Of a stretch of 64,000 nucleotides of DNA, positions 8,608-16,906 are shown piece by piece. This DNA is from an uncultured Rothia sp. (GTDB lineage Bacteria > Actinomycetota > Actinomycetes > Actinomycetales > Micrococcaceae): assembly GCA_946221065.1 (NCBI GenBank), contig CAMIIO010000001.1:1-64000 (forward strand). The letters run 5' to 3'. Each line of letters begins with the position of its first letter. The first letter of the stretch is position 1. Made by a program: the position numbers and the translations under genes. The notes beneath the pieces are model-generated. The model saw only the letters and a list, made by a program, of their open reading frames with translations. It did no database searches and was not told where the DNA came from.

Positions 8608-9438
8608 ATGGAACACGCACTTTCCCCGGAGCTCAACCTCGCCAACATCACCCTGGGCTACGGCGAAAAAACCATCGTCCGCGACCTCAGTCTCACTATT
8701 CCCGCCGGTAAAGTCACCGCCATCATCGGCCCCAACGGTTGCGGAAAATCCACCCTGCTCCGCGGAATCTCTCGGCTCCTCAAACCCACCAACGGAACCA
8801 TCACGCTCAACGGCAAAGACATCCACGCTTTCCGCGGTAAAGAACTTGCCCGAACCGTAGGACTCCTCCCACAAAGCCCCGTGGCACCGGACGGAATCAC
8901 CGTAGCGGATCTCGTCTCCCGCGGACGCTTCCCCTACCAAGGGCTCTTCCAACGCCGCACCGCAGAAGACGACGACGCCGTCGCCTGGGCACTTCAAGCC
9001 ACCAACACCCTGGACCTTGCCGAACGCACCGTCACCGAGCTCTCCGGCGGGCAACGCCAGCGCGTATGGATCGCCATGGCGCTCGCACAGCAAACGGACA
9101 TCCTGCTACTCGACGAACCCACCACCTACCTAGACCTCGCCCACCAGGTGGACCTGCTCGACCTACTCTGCAAACTCAACGAAACCCGCGGCACCACCAT
9201 GGTGATGGTGCTCCACGAACTCAACCTCGCCGCCCGCGCCGCCCACCACCTCATCGCCATGAAAGACGGCACGCTCGCCTGCCAAGGCACCGCCGAAGAA
9301 GTCATGACCAGCGAGAACCTGCGCACCGTCTTTGGTCTTAACGCCCACGTTGCCACACCCGAGCACTTTGGCTCGCCCGTCGTCATTCCCCACGCCCGCG
9401 TGGCAACCGGCGGGTTCAACAACCCCAGCACCAACTAG
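8608..9438 (+). CDS. Siderophore ABC transporter ATP-binding protein
   Basis: This is the cytoplasmic ATPase of the FepC/FecE type that powers siderophore import. Walker A is GPNGCGKST (41-49), the ABC signature is LSGGQ (145-149), Walker B is LLLDEPT (166-172), and the H-loop is in VLHELNLAARAA. The 276 residues match the family. The ATG follows the upstream stop at once, with GAGGGAAA as ribosome-binding site inside the preceding gene. The operon continues 31 bases later into the siderophore-interacting protein. Confidence 0.95.
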   Translation: MEHALSPELNLANITLGYGEKTIVRDLSLTIPAGKVTAIIGPNGCGKSTLLRGISRLLKPTNGTITLNGKDIHAFRGKELARTVGLLPQSPVAPDGITVADLVSRGRFPYQGLFQRRTAEDDDAVAWALQATNTLDLAERTVTELSGGQRQRVWIAMALAQQTDILLLDEPTTYLDLAHQVDLLDLLCKLNETRGTTMVMVLHELNLAARAAHHLIAMKDGTLACQGTAEEVMTSENLRTVFGLNAHVATPEHFGSPVVIPHARVATGGFNNPSTN

Positions 9439-9469
9439 CACACCGGCTCACAGACTCTAGGGGAAATCA

Positions 9470-10528
9470 ATGAGCACTCACAAAACCCACCGCGAACCCG
9501 TGATCAACCAATTCGGGATCTTCCCGGTAACGGTAACGGCCGTGCAACAGCTCACCGAACACTACACCCGCATTTCCCTTGCCGGGCAATCCCTGCACCA
9601 CGCCGTCGAAGAAATCTCTGACGGCACCGGGGACGTAAAAGACGCCTACATTAAACTCATGGTTCCTCCGCCGGGTACTACCGCTCCGGTGGATTTTGAA
9701 CTCAACGACACCTGGCGCCGTGACTACATGAGCCGGGAACCGGATGAACGCGGTTGGATGCGCACCTACACCGTGCGCAACTCCCGGCTAGTGGATCAAG
9801 CCGGTATCGCAGAGGCACCCACACCCTTTCGACCAGCCGAACACGCCGACCTGTCCGTCATGCACCGCAAACTACCCGACGGGAAAATCCCCGAAATCGA
9901 CATCGACTTTGTGCTCCACGCCGACGCCGCAGGGCAGATGGGACCGGGAGCCGCCTGGGCAGCCAACGCGAAAGTAGGGGACACTATTTCCTTTCTTGCC
10001 CCCATGCGCGGTAACAACCTCTGGAGCTCGTGGGAACCGGGCGACGCCGAAAACATCCTCATCTGCGTTGACGAAACCGCCGTACCCGCCGCGCTCTCCA
10101 TCGTGCGCTCACTACCCGCCGAAGCTCGCGCGCAAGTACTCCTTGAAGTTCCGAGCGCAAACGATGTGCTCACCGAGGATCAGGTGGATCTTACCGAGGT
10201 GCTACGCTCCTTGCCCAACGTGTCACTCACCTGGCTACCGCGTGGCTGCAACGGTAGCTCCTCCGTACGCGGTGAAGAGTTATACCAGCAACTACGCACC
10301 ATCCTGGATGTGAAACTTCCCGAGCGCCTAGGGCGCACAGATACCGTTACCGACGACGAAATAGTGTGGGGACTCGCCAACCACGAACACCACCAAACCT
10401 ACGTGTTTATTGCCGGGGAATCCGCCGTCATCAAAACCCTGCGCCGTATCTGCGTGAACGATGCGGGAATGGACAAAAACACCGTATCTTTTATGGGGTA
10501 CTGGAAGCGGGGAAAAGCCGAAAGCTAG
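9470..10528 (+). CDS. Siderophore-interacting protein (FAD-dependent ferric reductase)
   Basis: This is a cytoplasmic flavoprotein of the ViuB/SIP family (FAD-binding 9 plus SIP domains). It likely reduces ferric siderophore after import to free the iron. The N-terminal beta-barrel contains RTYTVRN, the flavin-binding segment, near residue 97. The C-terminal half has the pyridine-nucleotide-like fold, and its end (VFIAGESAVIKTLRRI, then SFMGYWKRGKAE) is the family signature. The start follows AGGGGAAATCA. It closes the iron operon and fits the iron box upstream. Confidence 0.92.
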   Translation: MSTHKTHREPVINQFGIFPVTVTAVQQLTEHYTRISLAGQSLHHAVEEISDGTGDVKDAYIKLMVPPPGTTAPVDFELNDTWRRDYMSREPDERGWMRTYTVRNSRLVDQAGIAEAPTPFRPAEHADLSVMHRKLPDGKIPEIDIDFVLHADAAGQMGPGAAWAANAKVGDTISFLAPMRGNNLWSSWEPGDAENILICVDETAVPAALSIVRSLPAEARAQVLLEVPSANDVLTEDQVDLTEVLRSLPNVSLTWLPRGCNGSSSVRGEELYQQLRTILDVKLPERLGRTDTVTDDEIVWGLANHEHHQTYVFIAGESAVIKTLRRICVNDAGMDKNTVSFMGYWKRGKAES

Positions 10529-10646
10529 GTGGAGTAGTCCGGGCAGCGGGCAAGCGAGATATCCCACTGTTGCCTTGGAGTTATCCCATAAACCACCCAC
10601 AGCGCGCACGAGTGTGAAAGCATGGGAGGAAAATAAGGAAGGTTTT

Positions 10647-11450
10647 ATGTCTATTCTCAATACTGATGAAAGCATCCGGTACGTGGCGCTGGGTGATTCT
10701 TTTACCGAGGGCGTGGGAGATATCGACTCCAACCGCCCCAACGGGGTGCGTGGCTGGGCAGATCGCGTGGCGGAACAGTTTATGCTGGCAGACCCGGAAG
10801 CGCTCTACGCTAACCTGGCGATTCGTGGACGTCTTGCTCAGGGGATTGTTGATGAACAGATTGAGCCTGCTATCGAGCTTAAACCCAACCTGGTGAGTCT
10901 CTACGGCGGCGGAAACGATATTTTGCGGCCCGGCACCGACATCGACGCCATTGTTGGCAAGCTCGATACCGCCTTTGCCGAGCTTACCGCCGAGGGCATT
11001 GCCTGCTTTACCTTTACCGGCATGGACGTACGAGACTTCAACGCGTTCAAGTCCACCCGGCCCAAAACCGCCATTTACAATGAACTGCTACGCGAGGTTG
11101 CTGATGACCACGGCGTAACCATTGTGGACTTTTGGCGTATGCGAGATATGGCGGATCAGCGATACTTTGCCAGCGATCGATTGCATATGAATACTCGCGG
11201 GCACACCAAGATGGCAAAGCGGGTGCTAGATACCCTGAGCGCCGAGTCTGTGAACCTTGCCGTTCAGGACGACCTTCCTTCTCTTACCCCGCAAACACGT
11301 ATGGAACGTGTGCGTGATGAGGCTCGTTGGGCGCGTGAATTTGTGGTGCCCTGGGTTGGACGGCGACTGCGTGGCACGAGCTCCGGCGATGGGATGTCTC
11401 CCAAGTATCCCGAACTCACGCGCTTTGAGGTTTCAGTGGAAATTAGCTGA
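10647..11450 (+). CDS. SGNH/GDSL-family hydrolase
   Basis: This is a predicted ester hydrolase of the SGNH fold, with no signal peptide and therefore probably cytoplasmic. Block I is ALGDSFTEGVGD (Ser nucleophile), block III is YGGGNDIL, and block V is ASDRLHMNTRGH with the Asp and His of the triad. The start at ATG 10647 follows AAGGAAGG. An open frame extends upstream into the previous gene but lacks a credible start. Similar hydrolases occur widely in actinobacteria and their substrates are mostly unknown. Its place after the siderophore genes raises the idea of ester cleavage of a siderophore, but that is not shown by the sequence. Confidence 0.88.
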   Translation: MSILNTDESIRYVALGDSFTEGVGDIDSNRPNGVRGWADRVAEQFMLADPEALYANLAIRGRLAQGIVDEQIEPAIELKPNLVSLYGGGNDILRPGTDIDAIVGKLDTAFAELTAEGIACFTFTGMDVRDFNAFKSTRPKTAIYNELLREVADDHGVTIVDFWRMRDMADQRYFASDRLHMNTRGHTKMAKRVLDTLSAESVNLAVQDDLPSLTPQTRMERVRDEARWAREFVVPWVGRRLRGTSSGDGMSPKYPELTRFEVSVEIS

Positions 11451-11470
11451 TTTTGCAGCGGTCCGCAGAA

Positions 11471-11611
11471 TTTAAGCTGTTAAAGTCACATCTTAAATTT
11501 CACCGATGTAATTTACCCTGTTCTGTGAACCCAAAAATGTGCGCTAAACGGCTTAAAAACTCTAAGAAACCGCGAAATTCCGGGCTTAACAGCTTAAACT
11601 TCTGGTAAGAT
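11471..11611. promoter_or_regulatory. Inverted TTAAGCTGTTAA motifs and promoter ahead of rpmB
   Basis: TTTAAGCTGTTAA (11471-11483) and its exact reverse complement TTAACAGCTTAAA (11586-11598) bracket about 100 bases. Each is itself a TTAA-N4-TTAA palindrome. The right copy overlaps a possible -35 ahead of TAAGAT (11606-11611), so it could be an operator for the ribosomal-protein operon. A leader of about 350 bases with no gene follows before rpmB. I saw no clear Zur box. Confidence 0.4.
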
Positions 11612-11966
11612 AGTCTTCGGCTTTGCGCTTGCAACTGAATCGGTTGATGGCTGACCACACTAGAAATTTAACAGTACTTCTTGTTCGTGCGCCGTCATCA
11701 ATACAAGATTTAGCTTGCAAGAGAGCCTGTATTTACCTAGTATTTAAGGCTGTCGCATTGGTGGCAACACCTCTCGACACCGAAAATTCACCGTTATCCC
11801 GCGGGCAGGGATTTGGCTTGTCTTCTCACCCAAGCTGAGTCTCAACACTCTAGCCCGGAGAATAACCCGGTGCTCTACCTTGGTGACGGGACGCAAGCCG
11901 CTTGTAAACCTACAAGTGTGCACCCACCGCGCACCGTCATTTCGTCAACAAACGGAGGAGAAAACT

Positions 11967-12203
11967 ATGGCAGCAGTCTGCCAGGTGACCGGAGCTGTTC
12001 CCGGCTTTGGACACAGTATTTCCCACTCGCATCGCCGCAACAAGCGCCGATTCGACCCAAACATCCAGAAGAAGCGCTACTGGGTTCCTTCATTGCGCCG
12101 CAGTGTAACCCTGAACGTATCCGCAAAAGGCATCAAGGTTATTGATGTTCGCGGTATCGACGCAGTAGTTGCAGACATCATTGCACGCGGGGAGAAGATC
12201 TAA
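11967..12203 (+). CDS. rpmB: 50S ribosomal protein L28
   Basis: A 78-residue L28 of the large ribosomal subunit. The start MAAVCQVTGAVPGFGHSISH and the segment SHRRNKRRFDPNIQKKRYW are typical. Only one cysteine (Cys5) is present, so the protein lacks the CxxC pair of the zinc-binding form. ATG 11967 has a strong GGAGGAG 6 bases ahead; frames that extend further upstream are spurious. It leads a cluster with L33 and S14, three bases before rpmG. Confidence 0.96.
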   Translation: MAAVCQVTGAVPGFGHSISHSHRRNKRRFDPNIQKKRYWVPSLRRSVTLNVSAKGIKVIDVRGIDAVVADIIARGEKI

Positions 12204-12205
12204 AC

Positions 12206-12376
12206 ATGGCTTCAAAGGGTAAGGACGTACGTCCGATCATTAAGCTCAAGTCCACTGCGGGTACTGGTTACACCTACGTAACCCGTAAAAACCGCCGCAA
12301 CAACCCCGATCGTATGACCATGAAGAAGTACGATCCCGTTGTTCGTAAGCACGTAGAATTCCGAGAGGAGCGATAA
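12206..12376 (+). CDS. rpmG: 50S ribosomal protein L33
   Basis: A 56-residue L33, easily missed because of its size. It reads MASKGKDVRPIIKLKSTAGT and then YTYVTRKNRRNNPDRMTMKK, ending in EFREER. It has no cysteine, so it is the zinc-independent (C-) form. GGGGAGAAG at the end of rpmB supplies the ribosome-binding site, and the gene is separated from rpsN by 3 bases. Confidence 0.96.
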   Translation: MASKGKDVRPIIKLKSTAGTGYTYVTRKNRRNNPDRMTMKKYDPVVRKHVEFREER

Positions 12377-12379
12377 AAA

Positions 12380-12685
12380 ATGGCTAAGAAGTCCAAGATC
12401 GCTCGTAACGAGCAGCGCAAAGAAATCGTTGCACGCTACGCAGAAAAGCGCCAGCAGCTCAAAAAGACCCTCGTTGACGAAAACGCTTCTCCCGAAGAGC
12501 GCGAGGCAGCACGCCTCGGCCTGCAGAAGCTCCCTCGCGACGCATCCCCTATTCGCGTACGTAACCGCGACCAGATTGACGGCCGCCCCCGTGGCACCTT
12601 CCAGAAATTTGGTATCTCTCGCGTACGTTTCCGCCAGATGGCGCACCGCGGCGAATTGCCCGGTATCACCAAGTCAAGCTGGTAA
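12380..12685 (+). CDS. rpsN: 30S ribosomal protein S14, long zinc-independent form
   Basis: A 101-residue S14 of the long type, without the CxxC pairs of the short zinc-binding form. MAKKSKIARNEQRKEIVARY and the C-terminal FGISRVRFRQMAHRGELPGI are diagnostic. The ribosome-binding site GAGGAG lies within the last codons of rpmG. The grouping of cysteine-poor L28, L33 and S14 resembles the zinc-sparing sets controlled by Zur in other actinobacteria. In Micrococcaceae these may simply be the main copies; a second zinc-binding S14 elsewhere would decide it. Confidence 0.96.
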   Translation: MAKKSKIARNEQRKEIVARYAEKRQQLKKTLVDENASPEEREAARLGLQKLPRDASPIRVRNRDQIDGRPRGTFQKFGISRVRFRQMAHRGELPGITKSSW

Positions 12686-12760
12686 GGTTTGGCTAGAACA
12701 GTTAGCACTTGTAAAGTAGCTAACTGACTAGAAATTCATAAAGTCTCAGGAGGGGCATCT

Positions 12761-13048
12761 ATGGCTAAGAACCGCAGCGAACTCGTCGCAGAGGTTGCAG
12801 AAAAGGCTGGCACCAGCCAGGCAGCAGTGAACGGTGTGCTTGACGCACTGTTCCAGGTATTTGAATCTTCCGTTGCTCAGGGCGAGAAGATCACCATTCC
12901 TGGTTGGATGGCTATCGAGCGCACTGACCGTGCAGCTCGCACCGGTCGCAACCCGCAGACCGGCGAAGCTATTCAGATTCCGGCTGGTCACGGCGTAAAG
13001 CTCACCGCTGGTTCCAAGCTGAAGGCAGCAGTCTCCAACAAGAAGTAA
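12761..13048 (+). CDS. hup: HU-family nucleoid DNA-binding protein
   Basis: A 95-residue HU protein that bends DNA and compacts the nucleoid. MAKNRSELVAEVAEKAGTSQ forms the N-terminal helices, and the DNA-binding arm carries RAARTGRNPQTGEAI. It lacks the long Lys/Ala-rich tail seen in mycobacterial HupB, so it is a short HU. The ribosome-binding site AGGAGGGG precedes ATG 12761. It lies 75 bases after rpsN and may be read from the same operon or its own promoter. A strong terminator follows. Confidence 0.95.
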   Translation: MAKNRSELVAEVAEKAGTSQAAVNGVLDALFQVFESSVAQGEKITIPGWMAIERTDRAARTGRNPQTGEAIQIPAGHGVKLTAGSKLKAAVSNKK

Positions 13049-13095
13049 ATTCTTGATTCAGACTTCCTTGGTAGCCCACAAGGCTTATCAAGAAT

Positions 13096-13134
13096 AAGAA
13101 GGGTCATCTCCGCAGAGGAGATGACCCTTCTTTT
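13096..13134 (+). terminator. Rho-independent terminator after hup
   Basis: A perfect 16-bp stem (13096-13111 with 13117-13132) carries AAGAAGGGTCATCTCC and its complement around the loop GCAGA, followed by a T-run. The A-run on the left arm could make it work in both directions. Confidence 0.93.
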
Positions 13135-13262
13135 GCGCGTTACGCGGTAATTCTTTTCCAATATCTTGCTACTGAACTCGCACCCGTAGCGCCCACCACA
13201 TACACTTGAAACTATTAGTATTTATCGGACAGCTAGCCAGAACAGGAAGGGGGCACCTCACC

Positions 13263-13925
13263 ATGAGCCTTGTCCCCGTTTTGTCTCGGCAAGACCGCAC
13301 GATTCGAGGATGGATTATCGCGCTGTGCGCTAACATCCTGGGAGCCGGATCTCACGCACTCGGCGGCGGGCAACTACCGCACCCTATCCTCTGGCTACTC
13401 AGTCTCGCGCTCTCGGCGCTACTCTGCGTGGGATTTTCCGGACGACGTATGTCCACCACCGGTATCGCGCTCTCGGTACTCGCTTCCCAAACGGTTTTTC
13501 ACACACTCTTCTCACTCAGCGGGGCAGTAGCGCACATCTACCCAGCGCAGCTACACCACGGCCACCTAGCGGCTGTGAGTACCCCAGGAAACCCCTACGC
13601 TACACCAGCTGTAGGAACGGCTTTCCCCGCGGAAACACTCACACATACCTCCCACGGCGCACTCACCCTGCCAATGTTCGCCGGGCACCTGAGCGCCGCC
13701 GTCATCACCTTTGCGGTAATCTGGCGTGGTGAAGCCGCCACCCGGCGAATACTGAACCTCCTCCGCACCGAACTAAACCATTTAGCTAGACTCTTTCAGC
13801 TACCCCCGCTGCGCTATGCCTTGGCGTTCTTGCCTACTGTCCGCACCGAGTCTTTACCTCACCGGCTACTGAACCGGCGCACCCTCACAGTACGTGGCCC
13901 ACCGATCTCAATGTTGCCCTGCTAG
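13263..13925 (+). CDS. Multi-pass membrane protein at head of copper cluster, function unknown
   Basis: About 220 residues from ATG 13263, which has AGGAAGGGGG ahead of it; a TTG at 13206 is also in frame. I count four to five hydrophobic segments and a long loop with several His residues (IYPAQLHHGHLA, later THTSHG). I do not recognise a named family. Similar hydrophobic proteins often open CopC-PCu(A)C-CtaG clusters in actinobacteria. With the His-bearing loop, a role in copper handling is plausible, but it rests on position and composition only. The C-terminus is Arg/Pro/Leu-rich and probably cytoplasmic. Confidence 0.65.
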   Translation: MSLVPVLSRQDRTIRGWIIALCANILGAGSHALGGGQLPHPILWLLSLALSALLCVGFSGRRMSTTGIALSVLASQTVFHTLFSLSGAVAHIYPAQLHHGHLAAVSTPGNPYATPAVGTAFPAETLTHTSHGALTLPMFAGHLSAAVITFAVIWRGEAATRRILNLLRTELNHLARLFQLPPLRYALAFLPTVRTESLPHRLLNRRTLTVRGPPISMLPC

Positions 13926-13965
13926 TTACACACCGCTCATTGATATCTATTAAGGACACCTACCT

Positions 13966-14556
13966 ATGCAGACTTCTCTGCCTACCCTTTCTTCCCGCGC
14001 ACGGCGTTGGGGAGCGATTTCCCTGCTCGCAGCTGCGGGACTGACGGCCCTCACCCCGGCACAGGCACATGACGAACTCGTTTCTTCGGACCCCGCCGCG
14101 CAGGCAACCCTCACCGAAGCCCCGAACTCCATCACTCTTACCTATAGCGGTAATATCACCGAAGTATCCGGCGCTTCCCAAATACGAGTTGAGGACGCCG
14201 CCGGAGACATCATTTCTCAGGGAGATCCCCGCATTGAGGGTAAAACGGTAACCCAAAAAATCTCTGGCCACGGAACTCAAGACGAATCCTATACGGTAAC
14301 CTGGCGCGTGGTTTCTGAAGACGGACACCCCATCGAGGGCCAATACGAATGGCAAGTGGGCAAGGGATCTTCTGAAGCAATAGCAACGACGCCTGCCGCC
14401 GCCTCCACGGAGTCGCCCGATAGCGCAACCGAAGCAAGCAATGCCGCAAGTTCTGCTCCCAGCTCTGCAAAAGTTGGGCTGTTTATTGCCGCAACGGTAG
14501 TGGTGCTCGGTTTGATTGGTGCGGTTATTGCAAAAACCCGCCGTCCGCGATCCTAA
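13966..14556 (+). CDS. CopC-domain copper-binding protein with C-terminal anchor
   Basis: An exported copper protein. The signal peptide ends at AQA/H, so the mature protein starts with the His of HDELVSSDPA, the usual copper ligand of CopC. The CopC beta-sandwich continues to VVSEDGHPIEGQYEW, where a second conserved His sits. A Ser/Ala/Thr-rich linker (about 125-165) and one transmembrane helix (LFIAATVVVLGLIGAVIA) anchor it to the outer face of the membrane. AAGGACACCTACCT precedes the ATG. It lies 40 bases after the membrane-protein gene, ahead of the PCu(A)C chaperone, and probably hands copper to CopD or CtaG. Confidence 0.92.
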   Translation: MQTSLPTLSSRARRWGAISLLAAAGLTALTPAQAHDELVSSDPAAQATLTEAPNSITLTYSGNITEVSGASQIRVEDAAGDIISQGDPRIEGKTVTQKISGHGTQDESYTVTWRVVSEDGHPIEGQYEWQVGKGSSEAIATTPAAASTESPDSATEASNAASSAPSSAKVGLFIAATVVVLGLIGAVIAKTRRPRS

Positions 14557-14747
14557 CGGAAACTCTACTTGTTAACGCTGTCTTTCCGTTCCTGAAGTCG
14601 ACTACGCCATCGCAGGTTCTACAGCTCACCAGCTCTGCGCTGAGCACTTGTGATGTTTACTCTCTTTCAGACCGAAAAAGACCGGCATTCATTTTCTCTC
14701 CCTCACGTTATCTATACATAACGTTAATCTTTTCAAGGACTATTACT

Positions 14748-15413
14748 ATGAATATCTCTTTTCCCGTTAAAAGCCTCTCCGTCCTAGGCACCGCCAGCCT
14801 GGCTCTATTGACTGTCGCCGGCTGTTCTCAGACCGACGATGCCGGCCATACCGCTCACGAAAGCGAGGCCTCCGTGAGTCTGAACCCCACCGATTCAGCT
14901 ACGGCAACCGTCCAGGAGGGACTCACCATTGACTCCGCCTGGGTCAAAGCCTCACACTCCGAGATGACCGCCGCCTTCGCTAACCTCACCAACGCCACGG
15001 ATGAGCCTATTGTGATTACCGGAGCTTCCACCAAGGTTACCGATGATGTGCAGCTGCACGCCACCGAAATTGACTCAAAAACCGGTTCCAGTAGCATGAA
15101 AAAGGTTGATAGCTTCACTATTGAACCCGGCGATACCTTCTCCTTAGAACCAGGCGGAAATCACCTTATGTTTATGGATATGAAATGCGCCATCTCCGCG
15201 GGAAACACCGTAAAAATTACCCTGCAAGCCGAGGGCGGAAAGAAGTACGAGTTCGAAGCACCCGCCCGTGATTTCCAGGGCGCAAAAGAAGAATACGCTC
15301 CCGGTCAGGAACCCAGCGCCAGCAGCAGTGCCAGCGAACACTCAATGGACGGGCACTCCATGGAAAACATGGATATGAGCTCCAGCTCGGCTATGCCAGA
15401 ATGCACTGAATAA
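14748..15413 (+). CDS. PCu(A)C-type copper chaperone lipoprotein
   Basis: A membrane-anchored copper chaperone that likely supplies CuA or CuB of cytochrome c oxidase. The lipobox VAGC gives a lipidated Cys near residue 26. The PCu(A)C core has the copper site H...M...HLM: LHATEI, then SSSMKKV, then GNHLMFMDMK. An unusual extra C-terminal tail rich in His and Met (HSMDGHSMENMDM) could bind further Cu(I). AAGGACTATTACT precedes ATG 14748. The 190 bases before it include an AT-rich stretch that may hold a separate promoter. Confidence 0.9.
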   Translation: MNISFPVKSLSVLGTASLALLTVAGCSQTDDAGHTAHESEASVSLNPTDSATATVQEGLTIDSAWVKASHSEMTAAFANLTNATDEPIVITGASTKVTDDVQLHATEIDSKTGSSSMKKVDSFTIEPGDTFSLEPGGNHLMFMDMKCAISAGNTVKITLQAEGGKKYEFEAPARDFQGAKEEYAPGQEPSASSSASEHSMDGHSMENMDMSSSSAMPECTE

Positions 15414-15493
15414 TTCATCGCGGGTGTGCTCGTAACTGCTTTTTATACGGTTGCGGGCACACCACCCACAGTGACGACCCTTGTTGAGGAACC

Positions 15494-16837
15494 ATGCCAG
15501 ATCATAAAAAACCTTCCCACGATACGTCCAGCACCGCAGAAACCACCGCGGATCAAACACCCAGCCCAGAACCCCGCCCCCCAGCCGGTACGAGCCGACG
15601 TACCGCCGTCGTTGGTGCCCTTGGGATTGGGACGGGAGTTGCCGCAACGCTAGGAACTCAGGCGGCGGTACATGCCGCACATACCTCTTCCGCCGCCAGC
15701 GAGGCAGACGTGGTCCCGCCACTTTTGGAGCAGCGCGTACCCTTTTACGGCCCCCGGCAAGCCGGTATCGAAACCCCTGCGCCCACCTACGGCCTGTTCA
15801 TCGCGATAGATTTAAATGACTCGGTGGATAAGTCTGCACTCAAGCGGCTCCTTCGCATTCTGACCGAGGACGCCGCCGCCCTCACCCAGGGCAAGGCGCC
15901 GGTGTCGGATCAAGAGGTTGAGCTGACGAACGTTGCCGCTTCCTTAACCGTCACTCTTGGTTTTGGCGAACGTATTTTTGAGATCGCCGCACCCAAGAAA
16001 AAGCCATACTGGCTGAAACCACTACCTGCCTTTTCTAAGATTGATAAGTTGGATAAAAAGTGGAACGACGGCGACCTGCTAATTCAGCTGTGCTGTGATG
16101 ACAGATTCACGCTCTCGCACGCCCAGCGGATGCTTCTTAAAGCGATTCGTTCCTTTGGGCGCGTGCGCTGGACTCAGGAAGGATTCCGCCGTGCTTACGG
16201 TTCAGAACGTCCCGGGCAGACCATGCGTAACCTCTTTGGGCAGGTGGACGGCACCATCAATCCGCGCACCGAAGAAGGAACAATGGACGACTTTGTGTGG
16301 GGACAGCACAAGGATTTGACGCCGTGGCAGGAGGGCGGTACGTCCGTGGTAATCCGCCGGATTCACATGAACCTCGATACCTGGGATCAGGTGGATCGCC
16401 CTGCTCGTGAAGACGCGATTGGGCGTAAACTGAGTAATGGTGCCCCTCTTACCGGCGAGAAGGAAACCGATGTGGTGGACCTTTCAGCAAAGAATGATTT
16501 GGGCTTTGATGTGATCGCCCCCTACTCTCATGTGCGTCGGTCAAGCCCGCAGAGTCCGGTAGAAAGTATTCTCCGCAGGGGATATAACTATGATCTTCCG
16601 GTAACGGACGGATCGGGGTTCTCCGAGCACGGCGAAACCTCCGGGGGAGTCAGCAATACGGGGCTGATCTTTGCCGCGTACCAGGCGGACCCGGTCAAGC
16701 AATTTGTGCCTATTCAGAAGCGGCTTGCCGATCTGGATATGCTCAACACCTGGACAACACCCATCGGGTCGGCAGTCTTTGCCATACCGGCAGGGTGCGA
16801 ACCGGGTGGCTTCATTGGTGAAGACCTTTTTGACTAG
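15494..16837 (+). CDS. Tat-exported DyP-type heme peroxidase
   Basis: A dye-decolorising peroxidase of the EfeB type, exported folded with heme. A long hydrophilic N-terminus precedes the twin-arginine signal TSRRTAVVGALG (Arg35-Arg36). The family motif GxxDG is present as GQVDG (249-253), and the proximal heme ligand is the His in APYSHVRR (His346). GAGGAACC precedes the ATG. EfeB usually lies with efeU and efeO for iron uptake. Here it lies between copper chaperone genes and the CopD-CtaG fusion, which suggests a role in extracytoplasmic redox chemistry of copper or heme; that is inference. Confidence 0.92.
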   Translation: MPDHKKPSHDTSSTAETTADQTPSPEPRPPAGTSRRTAVVGALGIGTGVAATLGTQAAVHAAHTSSAASEADVVPPLLEQRVPFYGPRQAGIETPAPTYGLFIAIDLNDSVDKSALKRLLRILTEDAAALTQGKAPVSDQEVELTNVAASLTVTLGFGERIFEIAAPKKKPYWLKPLPAFSKIDKLDKKWNDGDLLIQLCCDDRFTLSHAQRMLLKAIRSFGRVRWTQEGFRRAYGSERPGQTMRNLFGQVDGTINPRTEEGTMDDFVWGQHKDLTPWQEGGTSVVIRRIHMNLDTWDQVDRPAREDAIGRKLSNGAPLTGEKETDVVDLSAKNDLGFDVIAPYSHVRRSSPQSPVESILRRGYNYDLPVTDGSGFSEHGETSGGVSNTGLIFAAYQADPVKQFVPIQKRLADLDMLNTWTTPIGSAVFAIPAGCEPGGFIGEDLFD

Positions 16838-16906
16838 CCGCTTCTCCCTCCTCTCTGCCGCGCTATGCGATAACCGCCCCGCTTTTATATGAAACCGTAG
16901 GAATAT

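Noticed and set aside
11612..11966. Zur box ahead of the zinc-free ribosomal protein genes
   Set aside because: No sequence near TGAAAATGATTTTCA is present in the 500 bases upstream of rpmB.
15494..16837. Member of an EfeUOB iron-uptake operon
   Set aside because: No efeU or efeO gene adjoins the DyP peroxidase; its neighbours are copper genes.
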